DNA from: Oscillospiraceae bacterium
Lineage (GTDB): Bacteria; Bacillota; Clostridia; Oscillospirales; CAG-272
DNA length: 64,000 bases
Assembly: GCA_015064185.1 (NCBI GenBank)
Contig: SVSS01000002.1
Coordinates: 173,511-237,510 of the forward strand
Direction: 5' to 3'
The first letter of the stretch is position 1, and each line of letters opens with the position of its first letter. A program made the position numbers and the translations under genes. This document shows positions 29,482-38,937 of this stretch, in pieces. The notes beneath the pieces were generated by a model. That model had not been told where the DNA came from. It saw only the letters and a list, made by a program, of their open reading frames with translations, and made no database searches.

Positions 29482-31065
29482 ATGAAAACAAAACAACAGT
29501 ATTTTTATAATGCCCTGCTTTTAACAGTGGTAACGCTTCTAATGCGCACCGTAAGCGTTGGGTTTAATGTATATGTATCGGGAAAGGTCGGCGCCGAGGC
29601 CATGGGCTTGCTTTCTCTTGTTTCGGGTGTTTACGGCTTTGCAGTCACACTTGCCACATCCGGTATTCATCTTGCCACGGTGCGCACCTTTGCCGAGCGC
29701 TTAAAGCTCTCAGGCGGCGAAGAGAACAAAAAGTGCCTTTGCGCGTGCCTGTCATATGCAGCATTCTTTGGGTGCCTGGCAAGCATTCTGCTCTTTGCAC
29801 TCGCACGCCCCATCGGTATGTATGTCCTAAAGGATGCACGCACCGTACGTGCGCTCACTATGCTTGCATTTACCCTGTTTCCCATTGCGGTAAGTGCCGT
29901 GTTCAACGGATATTTTACCGCGATGCGACGCGCCTACAAAAATGCGCTGGCACAGGTAACGGAGCAAGCCGTAAAAATTACCTTCACGGGTTACTTGCTT
30001 GTCATTGTTGCGCCCAAAACCACAGAGGGCAGCATACTTGCCATCCTGATGGGCGGCGCCGTTTCCGAAACACTTACTTTTATTTTAAACCTCGTGCTTT
30101 ACATGCTTGACAAACGCCATTTTAAAGGCATCAGGCAGAAAAAAAGCAGCTCGAAAATCAACGTATCAGCCATAGCATTGCCTGTTGCAATCAGCGCATA
30201 TATGCGGTCAGGTTTGCTAACAATAGAACATATTTTAATCCCTCGCGGACTTCAAGCCTATGGAGCAGGTAGCGCCGCTGCACTTGCAGCTTACGGCACA
30301 CTACAAGGCATGGCACTACCCGTGATCCTTTACCCGGCAGCAATTCTCTCCTCCTTTTCTGCCTTGCTCATCCCCGAAATTACAGAACAAAACACCATTG
30401 GAAACAAGCGCGAGATCCGTTACATTGCAGGGCGCGCTTACCAAGCCGCACTCCTTTTTTCCATTGGCACAGCCGCAATCATGCTCTTTCTCTCGGGCGA
30501 GCTTGGCGAGGTCCTTTATAGCAACAGCGAGGTTGGGCATTTTATCAAGCTGCTTGCACCGCTGATTCCCATCATGTATATTGACACCGCAACCGATGCT
30601 CTGCTCAAGGGACTTGGTGAGCAGGTCTATTCCATGAATGTTAATATCATCGATGCGCTGATCTCGGTGATATTGGTATGGATACTCGTTCCCCACATGG
30701 GTATAAACGGTTATTTGGTTACCATTTACGCTACCGAGATCTTTAATGCCGCATGCAGCATTTGCCGTTTGCTGAAAATAAGCGGTTTCCGCCCCAAAAT
30801 TATCAGTCTTTTTGTGCGTCCACTCTTTGCGGCGATCGGTGCCACCGTAATCGCAAATCTACTGCTGTATTTTTCAGCCGCTCACACAAGCACTGCCACC
30901 ACACTCATTTTACATATTTTACTTGTTGCCGCACTGTATGTTACACTGCTCCTGTTGACTCGAACATTACCCGTCAGCGATATAAAATGGCTTTCCGAGT
31001 CGCTTCTCTGCACAAATAAAAAGCACCTGGGCGCGCGCAAGCAAGTAAATGAAGGCACACAATGA
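29482..31065 (+). CDS. SpoVB/MurJ-like polysaccharide flippase (MATE-like/MVF superfamily)
   Basis: MKTKQQYFYNALLLTVVTLLMRTVSVGFNVYVSGKVGAEAMGLLSLV..., polytopic; RBS GAGGTGA upstream of ATG 29482. Confidence 0.85.
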   Translation: MKTKQQYFYNALLLTVVTLLMRTVSVGFNVYVSGKVGAEAMGLLSLVSGVYGFAVTLATSGIHLATVRTFAERLKLSGGEENKKCLCACLSYAAFFGCLASILLFALARPIGMYVLKDARTVRALTMLAFTLFPIAVSAVFNGYFTAMRRAYKNALAQVTEQAVKITFTGYLLVIVAPKTTEGSILAILMGGAVSETLTFILNLVLYMLDKRHFKGIRQKKSSSKINVSAIALPVAISAYMRSGLLTIEHILIPRGLQAYGAGSAAALAAYGTLQGMALPVILYPAAILSSFSALLIPEITEQNTIGNKREIRYIAGRAYQAALLFSIGTAAIMLFLSGELGEVLYSNSEVGHFIKLLAPLIPIMYIDTATDALLKGLGEQVYSMNVNIIDALISVILVWILVPHMGINGYLVTIYATEIFNAACSICRLLKISGFRPKIISLFVRPLFAAIGATVIANLLLYFSAAHTSTATTLILHILLVAALYVTLLLLTRTLPVSDIKWLSESLLCTNKKHLGARKQVNEGTQ

Positions 31066-31186
31066 ATTTTGCAAGTTTCAATCTTAAATCTTGCAAGAAA
31101 ATATTATAACTATTAAAGTTTAAAATTTAAATATATAAATTAAAAAAGCTTAAATGTTAACAATTTGTAACCTTTGAAAGTTTTAG

Positions 31187-31215
31187 TTGAAAATTGTGCA
31201 AAAATATAGTAAAAT
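31187..31215 (+). promoter_or_regulatory. Sigma-A-like promoter for pckG
   Basis: TTGAAA - 17 nt - TAAAAT. Confidence 0.65.
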
Positions 31216-31273
31216 CTAATACGTAGATTTGACTGCTCTACACAGTTGAAAATTTTAGGAGGAAATGTAAACA

Positions 31274-33070
31274 ATGGCTAATTTGACCAACAACAAGTTC
31301 GTTTTGTCTTGGATCGACGAAATGGCTGCCATGACTCAGCCCGACAAGATCGTTTGGATCGACGGCAGCGAGGAACAGGCTGAGGCACTTCGCGCTGAGG
31401 CTTGCGCTACCGGTGAGATCATTAAACTCAACCAAGAGCTTCTGCCCAACTGCTACCTGCACCGCACCGCAATCAACGACGTTGCACGCGTAGAGGACAG
31501 AACCTTTATCTGCACCACCAAGAAAGAGGATGCAGGTAATATCAACAACTGGATGGCTCCGGCAGAGATGAAGGAAAAGCTCTTCAAGCTTTACCGTGGC
31601 TCCATGAAGGGTCGCACCATGTATGTAATTCCTTACTCCATGGGTGTTGTAGGCTCTGATTTTGCAAAATACGGTATCGAGCTGACCGACTCTATTTACG
31701 TTGTGCTTAACATGCTCATCATGACTCGCGTTGGCACTAACGTTCTTGAGGCACTTGGCGATAGCGCAGACTACATCAAGGGTCTGCATGCACGCGCTGA
31801 CATCGACGCTGAGAACCGTTATATCACTCACTTCCCCGAGACCAATGAGATCATGTCCGTTAACTCCGGCTACGGCGGAAACGTTCTGCTTGGCAAGAAG
31901 TGCTTTGCACTTCGTATCGCATCCTACCTCGGCCGTAAAGAGGGCTGGATGGCAGAGCACATGCTCATTCTCGGCGTGAAGTACCCCAATGGCGAGAAGA
32001 AGTATATCACCGCCGCATTCCCCTCTGCTTGCGGTAAGACCAACCTTGCAATGCTCATTCCCCCCAAGGCTCTCAAGGCTGAGGGTTATGAGGTTGAGTG
32101 CGTAGGTGACGACATCGCTTGGCTGCGTGTCAACAAGGAAGACGGCAAGCTTTATGCGGTTAACCCTGAGAACGGCTTCTTTGGCGTTGCTCCCGGCACC
32201 AACGAGAAATCGAACCCCAACGCACTTCACACCTGCCTGCGTGACACCATCTTCACCAACGTTGTTCACAACACCAAGGACAACACGGTTTGGTGGGAAG
32301 GTCTTGACAACAATCCTCCCCAGCCCGGCAATGCAATTGACTGGAAGGGCAATCCTTGGGATTGCACCAAGTTCGACAAGAAAGATAAGTCCACCTGCGG
32401 CGCACATCCCAACTCCCGTTTCACCGCTCTCGCTGCGAACTGCCCCTGCATTTCCCCCGAGTTTAACAGCCTGAAGGGCGTTCCGGTATCCGCTATCGTA
32501 TTCGGCGGCCGTCGCGCAAAGACTGCTCCCCTGGTTTACCAATCCTTCAACTGGCAGCACGGCTCCTTCGTTGGCTCTATCATGGCTTCCGAGACCACTG
32601 CTGCAGCAGCAGGTGCGGTTGGCGTAGTTCGCCGCGATCCCATGGCTATGCGTCCCTTCGTTGGCTACAACATGGGTGACTACTGGCAGCACTGGCTTGA
32701 CATGGGCAAGAAGATCCCCAACGCTCCTAAGATCTTCCATGTTAACTGGTTCCGCACCGACGACGAAGGTCACTTCATTTGGCCCGGCTTCGGTGACAAC
32801 CTTCGCGTTCTTCTTTGGATCCTTGCTCGTTGCGAGGATAAGGTTGACGCTGTTGAGACTGCTATCGGCTACGTTCCGAAGGCTGAGGACATCAACATTG
32901 AGGGTCTTGAGGATGTTACCATTGATACTATCCGCGACCTCCTTTCTGTTGATGTTGAGTCCTGGAAGGCTGACATCGCAAACATCAAGGAGTTCTACGC
33001 ACAGGTTGGCGAGGCTGTTCCCGCAACTATGTACGAGGAGCTTGCAGCACTTGAGGCTCGCCTTGGTTGA
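31274..33070 (+). CDS. pckG: Phosphoenolpyruvate carboxykinase (GTP)
   Basis: FPSACGKTNLAMLIPP kinase-1a motif, GDDIAWLR, VFGGRRAKTAPLVYQSFNWQHGSFVGS, FPETNEIMSVNSGYGGNVLLGKKCFALRIAS; 598 aa. Confidence 0.97.
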   Translation: MANLTNNKFVLSWIDEMAAMTQPDKIVWIDGSEEQAEALRAEACATGEIIKLNQELLPNCYLHRTAINDVARVEDRTFICTTKKEDAGNINNWMAPAEMKEKLFKLYRGSMKGRTMYVIPYSMGVVGSDFAKYGIELTDSIYVVLNMLIMTRVGTNVLEALGDSADYIKGLHARADIDAENRYITHFPETNEIMSVNSGYGGNVLLGKKCFALRIASYLGRKEGWMAEHMLILGVKYPNGEKKYITAAFPSACGKTNLAMLIPPKALKAEGYEVECVGDDIAWLRVNKEDGKLYAVNPENGFFGVAPGTNEKSNPNALHTCLRDTIFTNVVHNTKDNTVWWEGLDNNPPQPGNAIDWKGNPWDCTKFDKKDKSTCGAHPNSRFTALAANCPCISPEFNSLKGVPVSAIVFGGRRAKTAPLVYQSFNWQHGSFVGSIMASETTAAAAGAVGVVRRDPMAMRPFVGYNMGDYWQHWLDMGKKIPNAPKIFHVNWFRTDDEGHFIWPGFGDNLRVLLWILARCEDKVDAVETAIGYVPKAEDINIEGLEDVTIDTIRDLLSVDVESWKADIANIKEFYAQVGEAVPATMYEELAALEARLG

Positions 33071-33080
33071 TCAAACCAAT

Positions 33081-33115
33081 AAAAAGCATCCCCCGCTTGG
33101 CGGGGGATGCTTTTT
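33081..33115 (+). terminator. pckG terminator
   Basis: AAAAAGCATCCCCCGC-TTGG-CGGGGGATGCTTTTT. Confidence 0.9.
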
Positions 33116-33122
33116 ATCTGTA

Positions 33123-33160
33123 AGAAAATGGGCGGTTGCATAAGCAACCGCCCATTTTCT
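33123..33160 (-). terminator. rplS terminator
   Basis: AGAAAATGGGCGGTTGC-TTAT-GCAACCGCCCATTTTCT on minus strand. Confidence 0.85.
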
Positions 33161-33168
33161 TTGAGAAT

Positions 33169-33510
33169 TTAGATCTTTTCTTTAACCTTAGAAGCTTTGC
33201 CCATACGGTCGCGCAGATAGTAAAGCTTTGCGCGGCGAACCTTACCTACGCGAATAACCTCTACCTTTGCAACATTGGGGGAATGAAGCGGGAAGGTCTT
33301 CTCAACACCAACACCGTAAGAAACGCGTCTTACTGTGAAGGTCTCGGAAATGCCGCCACCGTGCTTAGCGATAACGGTACCCTCGAAAAGCTGGATTCTC
33401 TCCTTGGTACCCTCAACGATCTTGTTGTGAATGCGAATGGTGTCGCCAATGCGAATCACGGGTACCTCTGTCTTCAACTGCTCGTTTGTAAAAGCCTGAA
33501 TCAAGTTCAT
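33169..33510 (-). CDS. rplS: Large ribosomal subunit protein bL19
   Basis: [60 protein letters not shown]. Confidence 0.97.
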   Translation of the reverse strand: MNLIQAFTNEQLKTEVPVIRIGDTIRIHNKIVEGTKERIQLFEGTVIAKHGGGISETFTVRRVSYGVGVEKTFPLHSPNVAKVEVIRVGKVRRAKLYYLRDRMGKASKVKEKI

Positions 33511-33595
33511 GTTTGGCCTCCTTTAAAATCCGGATGTTCATGCAGAGCTTCGCAGCGGACCACCCTTAAATTCGTGTTTGACACACACGCGTGAT

Positions 33596-33624
33596 ATTAT
33601 ATCACAATTTTTTCTAAAATGCAA
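33596..33624 (-). promoter_or_regulatory. Sigma-A-like promoter for rplS
   Basis: Minus strand TTGCAT - 17 nt - TATAAT; leaves a structured leader of roughly 75-80 nt before rplS. Confidence 0.75.
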
Positions 33625-33643
33625 TAGTTTTTTTGATATTTTT

Positions 33644-35281
33644 TTAAATTTCTGCTTTGACCTTACGGCTTTGATAGAATTTGATACCGAAAAGCGTTCC
33701 AACCATCAGCGCAATACCGATAGGCAGCGATACCCACCAGTAAAGACCAACGCTCTGCAAAAGACCTGCGATCACGTAAGATACAAAGGAAACGGCTGCA
33801 ACAGTGAGTGCATAGGGCAGCTGCGTGGAAACGTGCTCTACATGGTTGCACTGTGCACCTGCCGATGCCATAATAGTGGTATCGGAAATGGGCGAGCAGT
33901 GGTCACCGCAAACTGCACCTGCAAGGCAAGCGGACATACCGATTACAGCGATCTCAGAGTTAAGACCGCCAAACGCGGCAGAAACAATGGGAATGAGAAT
34001 GCCGAACGTACCCCAAGAAGTACCGGTTGCAAAAGCAAGGAAGCATGCAATGACAAAGATAATAGCAGGTAGGAAGAGCTTAAGCGCACCTGCATTCTTA
34101 AGGAGATTATCAACAAACACATCAGAGCCAAGCAGACCCGTGGTATTCTTCAGTGCAGTTGCAAGGGTAAGAATGAGGATCGCGGGAACCATTGCGATAA
34201 AGCCCTTCGGGATCGCTTCCATCGATTCCTTAAAGGAAATGAGGCGACGAGTCATGAGGTACACAATGGTGATAATCAGTGCTACAAGCGAGCCGAGAGG
34301 CAAGCCAACGGTTGCATCGGTATTACCAAAGGCATCGATCAGTTTCCACTGGTAGTCACCGGCGGTAAAGAAGCCACCCACATACATAAGTGCCACAATG
34401 CAGGAAACGATCAGAACAACGATCGGTACGATCAAGTCATACACACGTGCACCTACAGCGCCCTCGGGCAACTTTTCAGCATCCTCGCTCGGATCAGCTG
34501 CGCCAAGATCACCGGTGTTAAGCGCCTTGAATTCAACGCCCGACATTTTACCGTAGTCAAAGCCCATTACCGTGATCGTGATTACAAACGCAATGGTAAG
34601 CAGCGAATAAAAGTTGTAAGGAATGGCTTTGATAAAGTAGGTAAGACCCTGCCCATCTGCTACATGCTCAGAAACCGCAGCTGCCCAAGAGGAAACCGGT
34701 GCGATCATACAAATAGGAGCGGCAGTTGCATCGATCACATATGCAAGCTTTGCACGGGAGATCTTGTGCGTATCGCAAACGGGGCGCATAACGCTACCAA
34801 CCGTCAAGCAGTTGAAATAGTCATCAACAAAAATCAGAACGCCAAGTGCAAAGGTTGCAAGCAATGCACCCACGCGCGTTTTTACATGTGTCTGTGCCCA
34901 TTTGCCAAATGCCTGCGAGCCGCCTGCCTTGTTAAGCAAAATAACGACAGCGCCAAGGATCACAAGGAAGGCAAAAATGCCTGCCGTGCCTGACACCGCC
35001 TCAATAATGCCTGTGTTAACAACGGTATCGACTGCTTTTACAGGCGAAAAATCCGCATAAAACAGACCGCCTGCCAGCACACCGACAAACAACGAGCTGA
35101 ACACCTCTTTCGTCACAAGAGCAAGCCCAATGGCAATGATGGGCGGTACAAGCGACATAAAGGTTGCGTAGTAAGGCGTTTCGGCATCCGCCCCTGCTGT
35201 GCGCATGGTAATGGCAAGCACAACAACGGCGATGACAGCTGCTACCAAGATGATTAGATTTACAAGCTGTTTCTTTTTCAT
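33644..35281 (-). CDS. NhaC-family (Na+/H+ antiporter superfamily) transporter; predicted lysine transporter from its riboswitch
   Basis: MKKKQLVNLIILVAAVIAVV..., VDDYFNCLTVGSVMRPVCDTHKISRAKLAYVIDATAAPICMIAPVSSWAA, FATGTSWGTFGILIPI; start set at 35281 after riboswitch/terminator. Confidence 0.88.
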   Translation of the reverse strand: MKKKQLVNLIILVAAVIAVVVLAITMRTAGADAETPYYATFMSLVPPIIAIGLALVTKEVFSSLFVGVLAGGLFYADFSPVKAVDTVVNTGIIEAVSGTAGIFAFLVILGAVVILLNKAGGSQAFGKWAQTHVKTRVGALLATFALGVLIFVDDYFNCLTVGSVMRPVCDTHKISRAKLAYVIDATAAPICMIAPVSSWAAAVSEHVADGQGLTYFIKAIPYNFYSLLTIAFVITITVMGFDYGKMSGVEFKALNTGDLGAADPSEDAEKLPEGAVGARVYDLIVPIVVLIVSCIVALMYVGGFFTAGDYQWKLIDAFGNTDATVGLPLGSLVALIITIVYLMTRRLISFKESMEAIPKGFIAMVPAILILTLATALKNTTGLLGSDVFVDNLLKNAGALKLFLPAIIFVIACFLAFATGTSWGTFGILIPIVSAAFGGLNSEIAVIGMSACLAGAVCGDHCSPISDTTIMASAGAQCNHVEHVSTQLPYALTVAAVSFVSYVIAGLLQSVGLYWWVSLPIGIALMVGTLFGIKFYQSRKVKAEI

Positions 35282-35311
35282 ACTGACTCCTTTAAATTTT
35301 TTGGATGAAAC

Positions 35312-35337
35312 AAAAAGCCGTGACAAACTGCCACGGC
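35312..35337 (-). terminator. Intrinsic terminator of the lysine-riboswitch expression platform
   Basis: Minus strand GCCGTG-GCAGTTTGT-CACGGC followed by TTTTTG, between the aptamer and the ATG. Confidence 0.75.
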
Positions 35338-35353
35338 ACAAATACTTGCACAC

Positions 35354-35523
35354 GATAGCACTCCACGCAATGTGACAGTACAGCGCATATTTTGCTCTGT
35401 CCCAACAAGCGGTATCGGAAACTACAACCCATTTCGGCAATCTTCCCTTTCGCGCGCGGCATTTCCGTGCCGATGCGGTAAAACCGCATTCACCGCGCTA
35501 CTGATGAAGCTTGCACCTCTATC
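35354..35523 (-). ncRNA. Lysine riboswitch (L-box) aptamer
   Basis: Minus strand reads GATAGAGGTGCAAGCTTCATCAGTAG...AAAGGGAAGATTGCCGAAATGGG...TTGGGACAGAG...CTGTCACATTGCGTGGAGTGCTATC; 5'/3' GATAG...CTATC P1 closure and conserved core blocks. Confidence 0.93.
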
Positions 35524-35555
35524 GTTAACAATTATAAATCAATATGAAGAAAATG

Positions 35556-36977
35556 TCAATATCCCTTTGTCCTTTTTTGTCGCTTTTTCCATACATCCAC
35601 CATTTTTTCGAACAGCAGGGATACTCCCTCCCATATTTCAACAGTAAACGGCAAGGGTGATAAAATTGCAGGGAGAAGCGCGATCACATATTCCCCACGC
35701 ATAACAGCAAATGCAGCAAGCCACAAAAACAGTGCCGAAACTGTAAATTTGACAGTGTGATGCGAGAAGTGCAGATACCGCTTGCTGTGCAACGTTCTAA
35801 CCAAAAACACCGTGAAATATGCGACAAGCGTTGCAAACGCCGCGCCAAGCCCCCCAAAGCGCGGAATGAGCAGAAAATTAAACGCAACGTTCAGCAAGGC
35901 ACCGCACAGTGCGGTAAAAAGCGAAGCCAAGGACTTTAGTCTTACCACATATATGCTTCCCAGAAACGAGGAAAGCGCCGCAAACAAAGAGGCTAACGTT
36001 AAAAACGGAACAAACACCACCGCACCGGCGTATTCGGGTGCATAGATCAGTAAAACAAGCGGGTAAGCCACCGAAAGCACACCTGCAGCGCCTATGATCG
36101 CCACCGGCAAAAGCATACTGTAGATGCGCCCATAGCGCAGGGCGCGCGCTTCCTCCTTTGTACTGATAGCGGCATATTGCCACGCCTCCAAAAAAACACC
36201 GATCAGAAAGGTTAGAACAGTAGGAATACGGGATGCCGCCGCATAAAGGCCCGTAACCTCAGCCCCATGGTAATGAAGCAAAATATACCGATCAGAAATA
36301 GACGTGACCCACCACAGCACCGCCGTGGGCATCAGCGGCAAGGAATAGCAAAGGATTTTCTTTACCGCACCCCATTTGATTTGAAAAACAGAAAAATAGC
36401 GCCAGGGGCGCAGTAAGAAAAGCAGACAAAAAAACACAGTGGCATCGGCAAGAATAACGCCAAGCAAGTAGCCACCTACACCCTTTTGAAGCACCGCCAA
36501 AAGAAAAAGTTGCAGTAAAACGGTCAACAGCGTGCAAAACACCTGTTGCCCCGCATAAAGTGTATAATTCCCCTCTGCACGCAAAATGTGCGCGAGAAGA
36601 CTGCGAGAAACAGAAGCGAGCACATAAAAGAACATATACCAACGGTAAGCAAAGAGCAGTGAGGAATATACTGTTTGCGAAATGAGTAATGAAAACGCAA
36701 AAGCACCGATCGCCATAAGCAAAACTCCCGCTGAGAAAAATTCTCTTTTTTCGCATCTGTTATCCGCAAAAAAGCGAAAGATCGCCTCGGGCATATTGAG
36801 TGAAACAAAGGGCAGTAGCAAAAGTGCCGTGCCCACAAGAACATCTGCATTGCCGAAATCCGCAGGTGTCAGATATGCCGTATAAAACGGCATCAAGAAA
36901 AACACCGTTGCCTTTGAAAGCATCGCTGCTACGCTAAGTATTACCGTGTTTGAAAACAAGGACTCCTGCCTTTTCAT
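35556..36977 (-). CDS. Oligosaccharide/lipopolysaccharide flippase (Wzx-like)
   Basis: Polytopic; LSKATVFFLMPFYTAYLTPADFGNADVLVGTALLLLPFVSLNMPEAIFRF typical of the polysaccharide biosynthesis protein family. Confidence 0.83.
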   Translation of the reverse strand: MKRQESLFSNTVILSVAAMLSKATVFFLMPFYTAYLTPADFGNADVLVGTALLLLPFVSLNMPEAIFRFFADNRCEKREFFSAGVLLMAIGAFAFSLLISQTVYSSLLFAYRWYMFFYVLASVSRSLLAHILRAEGNYTLYAGQQVFCTLLTVLLQLFLLAVLQKGVGGYLLGVILADATVFFCLLFLLRPWRYFSVFQIKWGAVKKILCYSLPLMPTAVLWWVTSISDRYILLHYHGAEVTGLYAAASRIPTVLTFLIGVFLEAWQYAAISTKEEARALRYGRIYSMLLPVAIIGAAGVLSVAYPLVLLIYAPEYAGAVVFVPFLTLASLFAALSSFLGSIYVVRLKSLASLFTALCGALLNVAFNFLLIPRFGGLGAAFATLVAYFTVFLVRTLHSKRYLHFSHHTVKFTVSALFLWLAAFAVMRGEYVIALLPAILSPLPFTVEIWEGVSLLFEKMVDVWKKRQKRTKGY

Positions 36978-37056
36978 ATCCTTATCACCGCCCTAACCAA
37001 CACTTAATATGTCTTGAAAAGCCACGCTTAAAGCAGGAATAATTTGAAAAAAGCAC

Positions 37057-37087
37057 GCCGACTTGGTTCACTTAAATCCAAGCCGGC
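37057..37087 (-). terminator. sigG terminator
   Basis: Minus strand GCCGGCTTGG-loop-CCAAGTCGGC then GTGCTTTTTT. Confidence 0.65.
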
Positions 37088-37176
37088 ATTTTATATTTTG
37101 AATTTATTTTGTCGAGAAATAGAACGTATTTTATTTTAATATTGGTTTCAAGACGTTATTTGTCAAAAGCAAGAAG

Positions 37177-37950
37177 TCAGATTTCTTTACGCATTCTCTC
37201 AAGCGCCCCCTTCTCAAGGCGCGACACCTGTGCTTGTGAAATACCGATGCTTTCCGCTATCTCCATTTGTGTTTTGTTTTTATAAAAGCGAAGCTCAATG
37301 ATTTTTCGCTCCCTGTCAGAAAGCTTTTTCATCGCATCGCGCAATGCAATATGCTCAAGCCAATGCTCATCCTGAGCCGAGGTGTCACTGATCTGATCCA
37401 TAATATAAATGGCATCACCACTCTCGTTGTAAACCGGTTCATATAGAGAGATCGGCTGGGCGATCGCCTCCATAGCACGCAAAATAGGCTCACGCTCCAC
37501 ACCAAGCTTTTGGGCAATTTCATCAACGCTCGGTTCATATTCTCGCTCGCGCGTCAGCTCTTCTCTTACCTGCAAAGCGCGATATGCAAGATCCCGCACC
37601 GATCTGCTAATGCGAATAGAGTTATTGTCACGCAAATAGCGCCTGATCTCGCCAATGATCATGGGCACGGCATAAGTGGAAAATTTAACGTCGAGCGCGA
37701 GGTTGAAATTATCTACCGCCTTAACAAGACCGATGCAACCAACCTGAAAAAGATCGTCTACATTTTCCTTGCGTCCCGAAAAACGTTGAATGATCGAAAG
37801 CACCAGACGCAAATTCCCAAGTATCACTTCATCGCGTGCAGCACCGTCCCCTGCCTGCGCTTTTTTTAACAGATCGCGCTTTTCTTCATCTGTCAACGTT
37901 TTTAATTCAGAGGTGTTGATCCCACATATTTCAACTTTGTTTTTATACAT
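37177..37950 (-). CDS. sigG: RNA polymerase sporulation sigma factor SigG
   Basis: MYKNKVEICGINTSELKTLTDEEKRDLL N-terminus diagnostic of SigG; DLFQVGCIGLVKAVDNFNLALDVKFSTYAVPMIIGEIRRYLRDNNSIRISRS. Confidence 0.95.
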   Translation of the reverse strand: MYKNKVEICGINTSELKTLTDEEKRDLLKKAQAGDGAARDEVILGNLRLVLSIIQRFSGRKENVDDLFQVGCIGLVKAVDNFNLALDVKFSTYAVPMIIGEIRRYLRDNNSIRISRSVRDLAYRALQVREELTREREYEPSVDEIAQKLGVEREPILRAMEAIAQPISLYEPVYNESGDAIYIMDQISDTSAQDEHWLEHIALRDAMKKLSDRERKIIELRFYKNKTQMEIAESIGISQAQVSRLEKGALERMRKEI

Positions 37951-38041
37951 TTCACTCTCCTTTTGTGGAGTAATGAAAGTATTGCCGTGCAAGATTTTTG
38001 TTATGCAAAAAAAGGATATGTAAAAACTTCCTAGCAAAAAA

Positions 38042-38068
38042 GGAGAGATAGTGATTTCCTATCTCTCC
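38042..38068 (-). terminator. Terminator downstream of the 266-aa membrane protein gene
   Basis: GGAGAGATAG-loop-CTATCTCTCC with T-run on minus strand. Confidence 0.85.
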
Positions 38069-38074
38069 TTGTTT

Positions 38075-38875
38075 TTATTGCTCGATCAGTTTTTTTACAT
38101 AGTCTATCGCGCGATTATATATTTCTTGATCGCTGTTATTGCCAATTATCCCCGGCATCATCATGCAAATGACTGTATTCTCGGGCAAGGCGCTTCTCAC
38201 AGCGCTGTTTTCGCGCCAAAGAGCCGTTTCGCAAAGCTTGATGCCATAACATACTGTCTTACCACTCTCAAGCGTTGCATACGCGCCATTTTCGGGCTCC
38301 TTTTCAAGCAGCTCGGCAAAATCAACAAGCACGCTGCTTCGTTTGGAATATTCTTCAGCGAGCCAAGGGGACAAAAACAGCACTGCTGCATCGCCCGTTT
38401 GAAGATACTGCGAAAAATTTGAGTATTCCTGTGTGTTTTGATAACGGTCTACCGCAACACCTGCCGGTTCTCCGTTTTCATCGACACGGTTTTCAAGCTC
38501 AGTTGCCTCATCTTCCGAAAAAATGCTATAAGAGTATACGGTAATATCCTTTATGCCATTGCCGTTATAATCCTCGGGCAAGTATGTAGAAAGGCAATTT
38601 TTCAGATCAAGCAGCCCCGCTTCGTTCGTAACAAACCCATAGGGGCCTGCGGTTACAACTGTGATATCACCTTTTTCCTCGCGCGAGCACATTTGCAAAG
38701 CGCAAACGGTGATCACGATCACCAAGAAAAGTGTCGCAAGCGTTGCCCATTTGTGGTGATACCAAAAATTATCCAGCCAGCGGTAAAGCTTTCCGTGCTC
38801 CTTTTCGGGGCGTTTTTTGCCACCGCCGAGCCTGATCTCACGCGCCTCGCGCTTTTCATCTCTATTATGTTCCAT
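38075..38875 (-). CDS. Hypothetical protein, single N-terminal TM and extracytoplasmic domain
   Basis: Basic N-terminus then WATLATLFLVIVITVCALQMCSREE; no motif recognised. Confidence 0.75.
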   Translation of the reverse strand: MEHNRDEKREAREIRLGGGKKRPEKEHGKLYRWLDNFWYHHKWATLATLFLVIVITVCALQMCSREEKGDITVVTAGPYGFVTNEAGLLDLKNCLSTYLPEDYNGNGIKDITVYSYSIFSEDEATELENRVDENGEPAGVAVDRYQNTQEYSNFSQYLQTGDAAVLFLSPWLAEEYSKRSSVLVDFAELLEKEPENGAYATLESGKTVCYGIKLCETALWRENSAVRSALPENTVICMMMPGIIGNNSDQEIYNRAIDYVKKLIEQ

Positions 38876-38892
38876 TTACTCTCCTTTAAAAA

Positions 38893-38927
38893 GGGACTGC
38901 CACACAAAAAATAAATGTAACAGTCCC
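38893..38927 (-). terminator. lysS terminator
   Basis: GGGACTG...CAGTCCC followed by TTTTT on minus strand. Confidence 0.7.
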
Positions 38928-38937
38928 ATTATACAGT

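Noticed and set aside
31060-31110. TTGCAAG...CTTGCAAG repeats between the flippase and pckG as an operator or terminator
   Set aside because: No T-run for termination, and CTTGCAAG is self-palindromic in A+T-rich DNA; too weak to claim without conservation data.
31238-32773. 511-aa ORF antisense to pckG
   Set aside because: Fully embedded opposite a highly expressed, strongly codon-biased pckG; such genes often leave the complementary frame open. No recognisable domain and no RBS/promoter reason to prefer it.
37951-38041. Forespore (SigF/SigG) type promoter upstream of sigG (GCATA ... CAATACT)
   Set aside because: The -10 element matches poorly and spacing (17 nt) is off the expected 14-16 nt; not supportable by eye.
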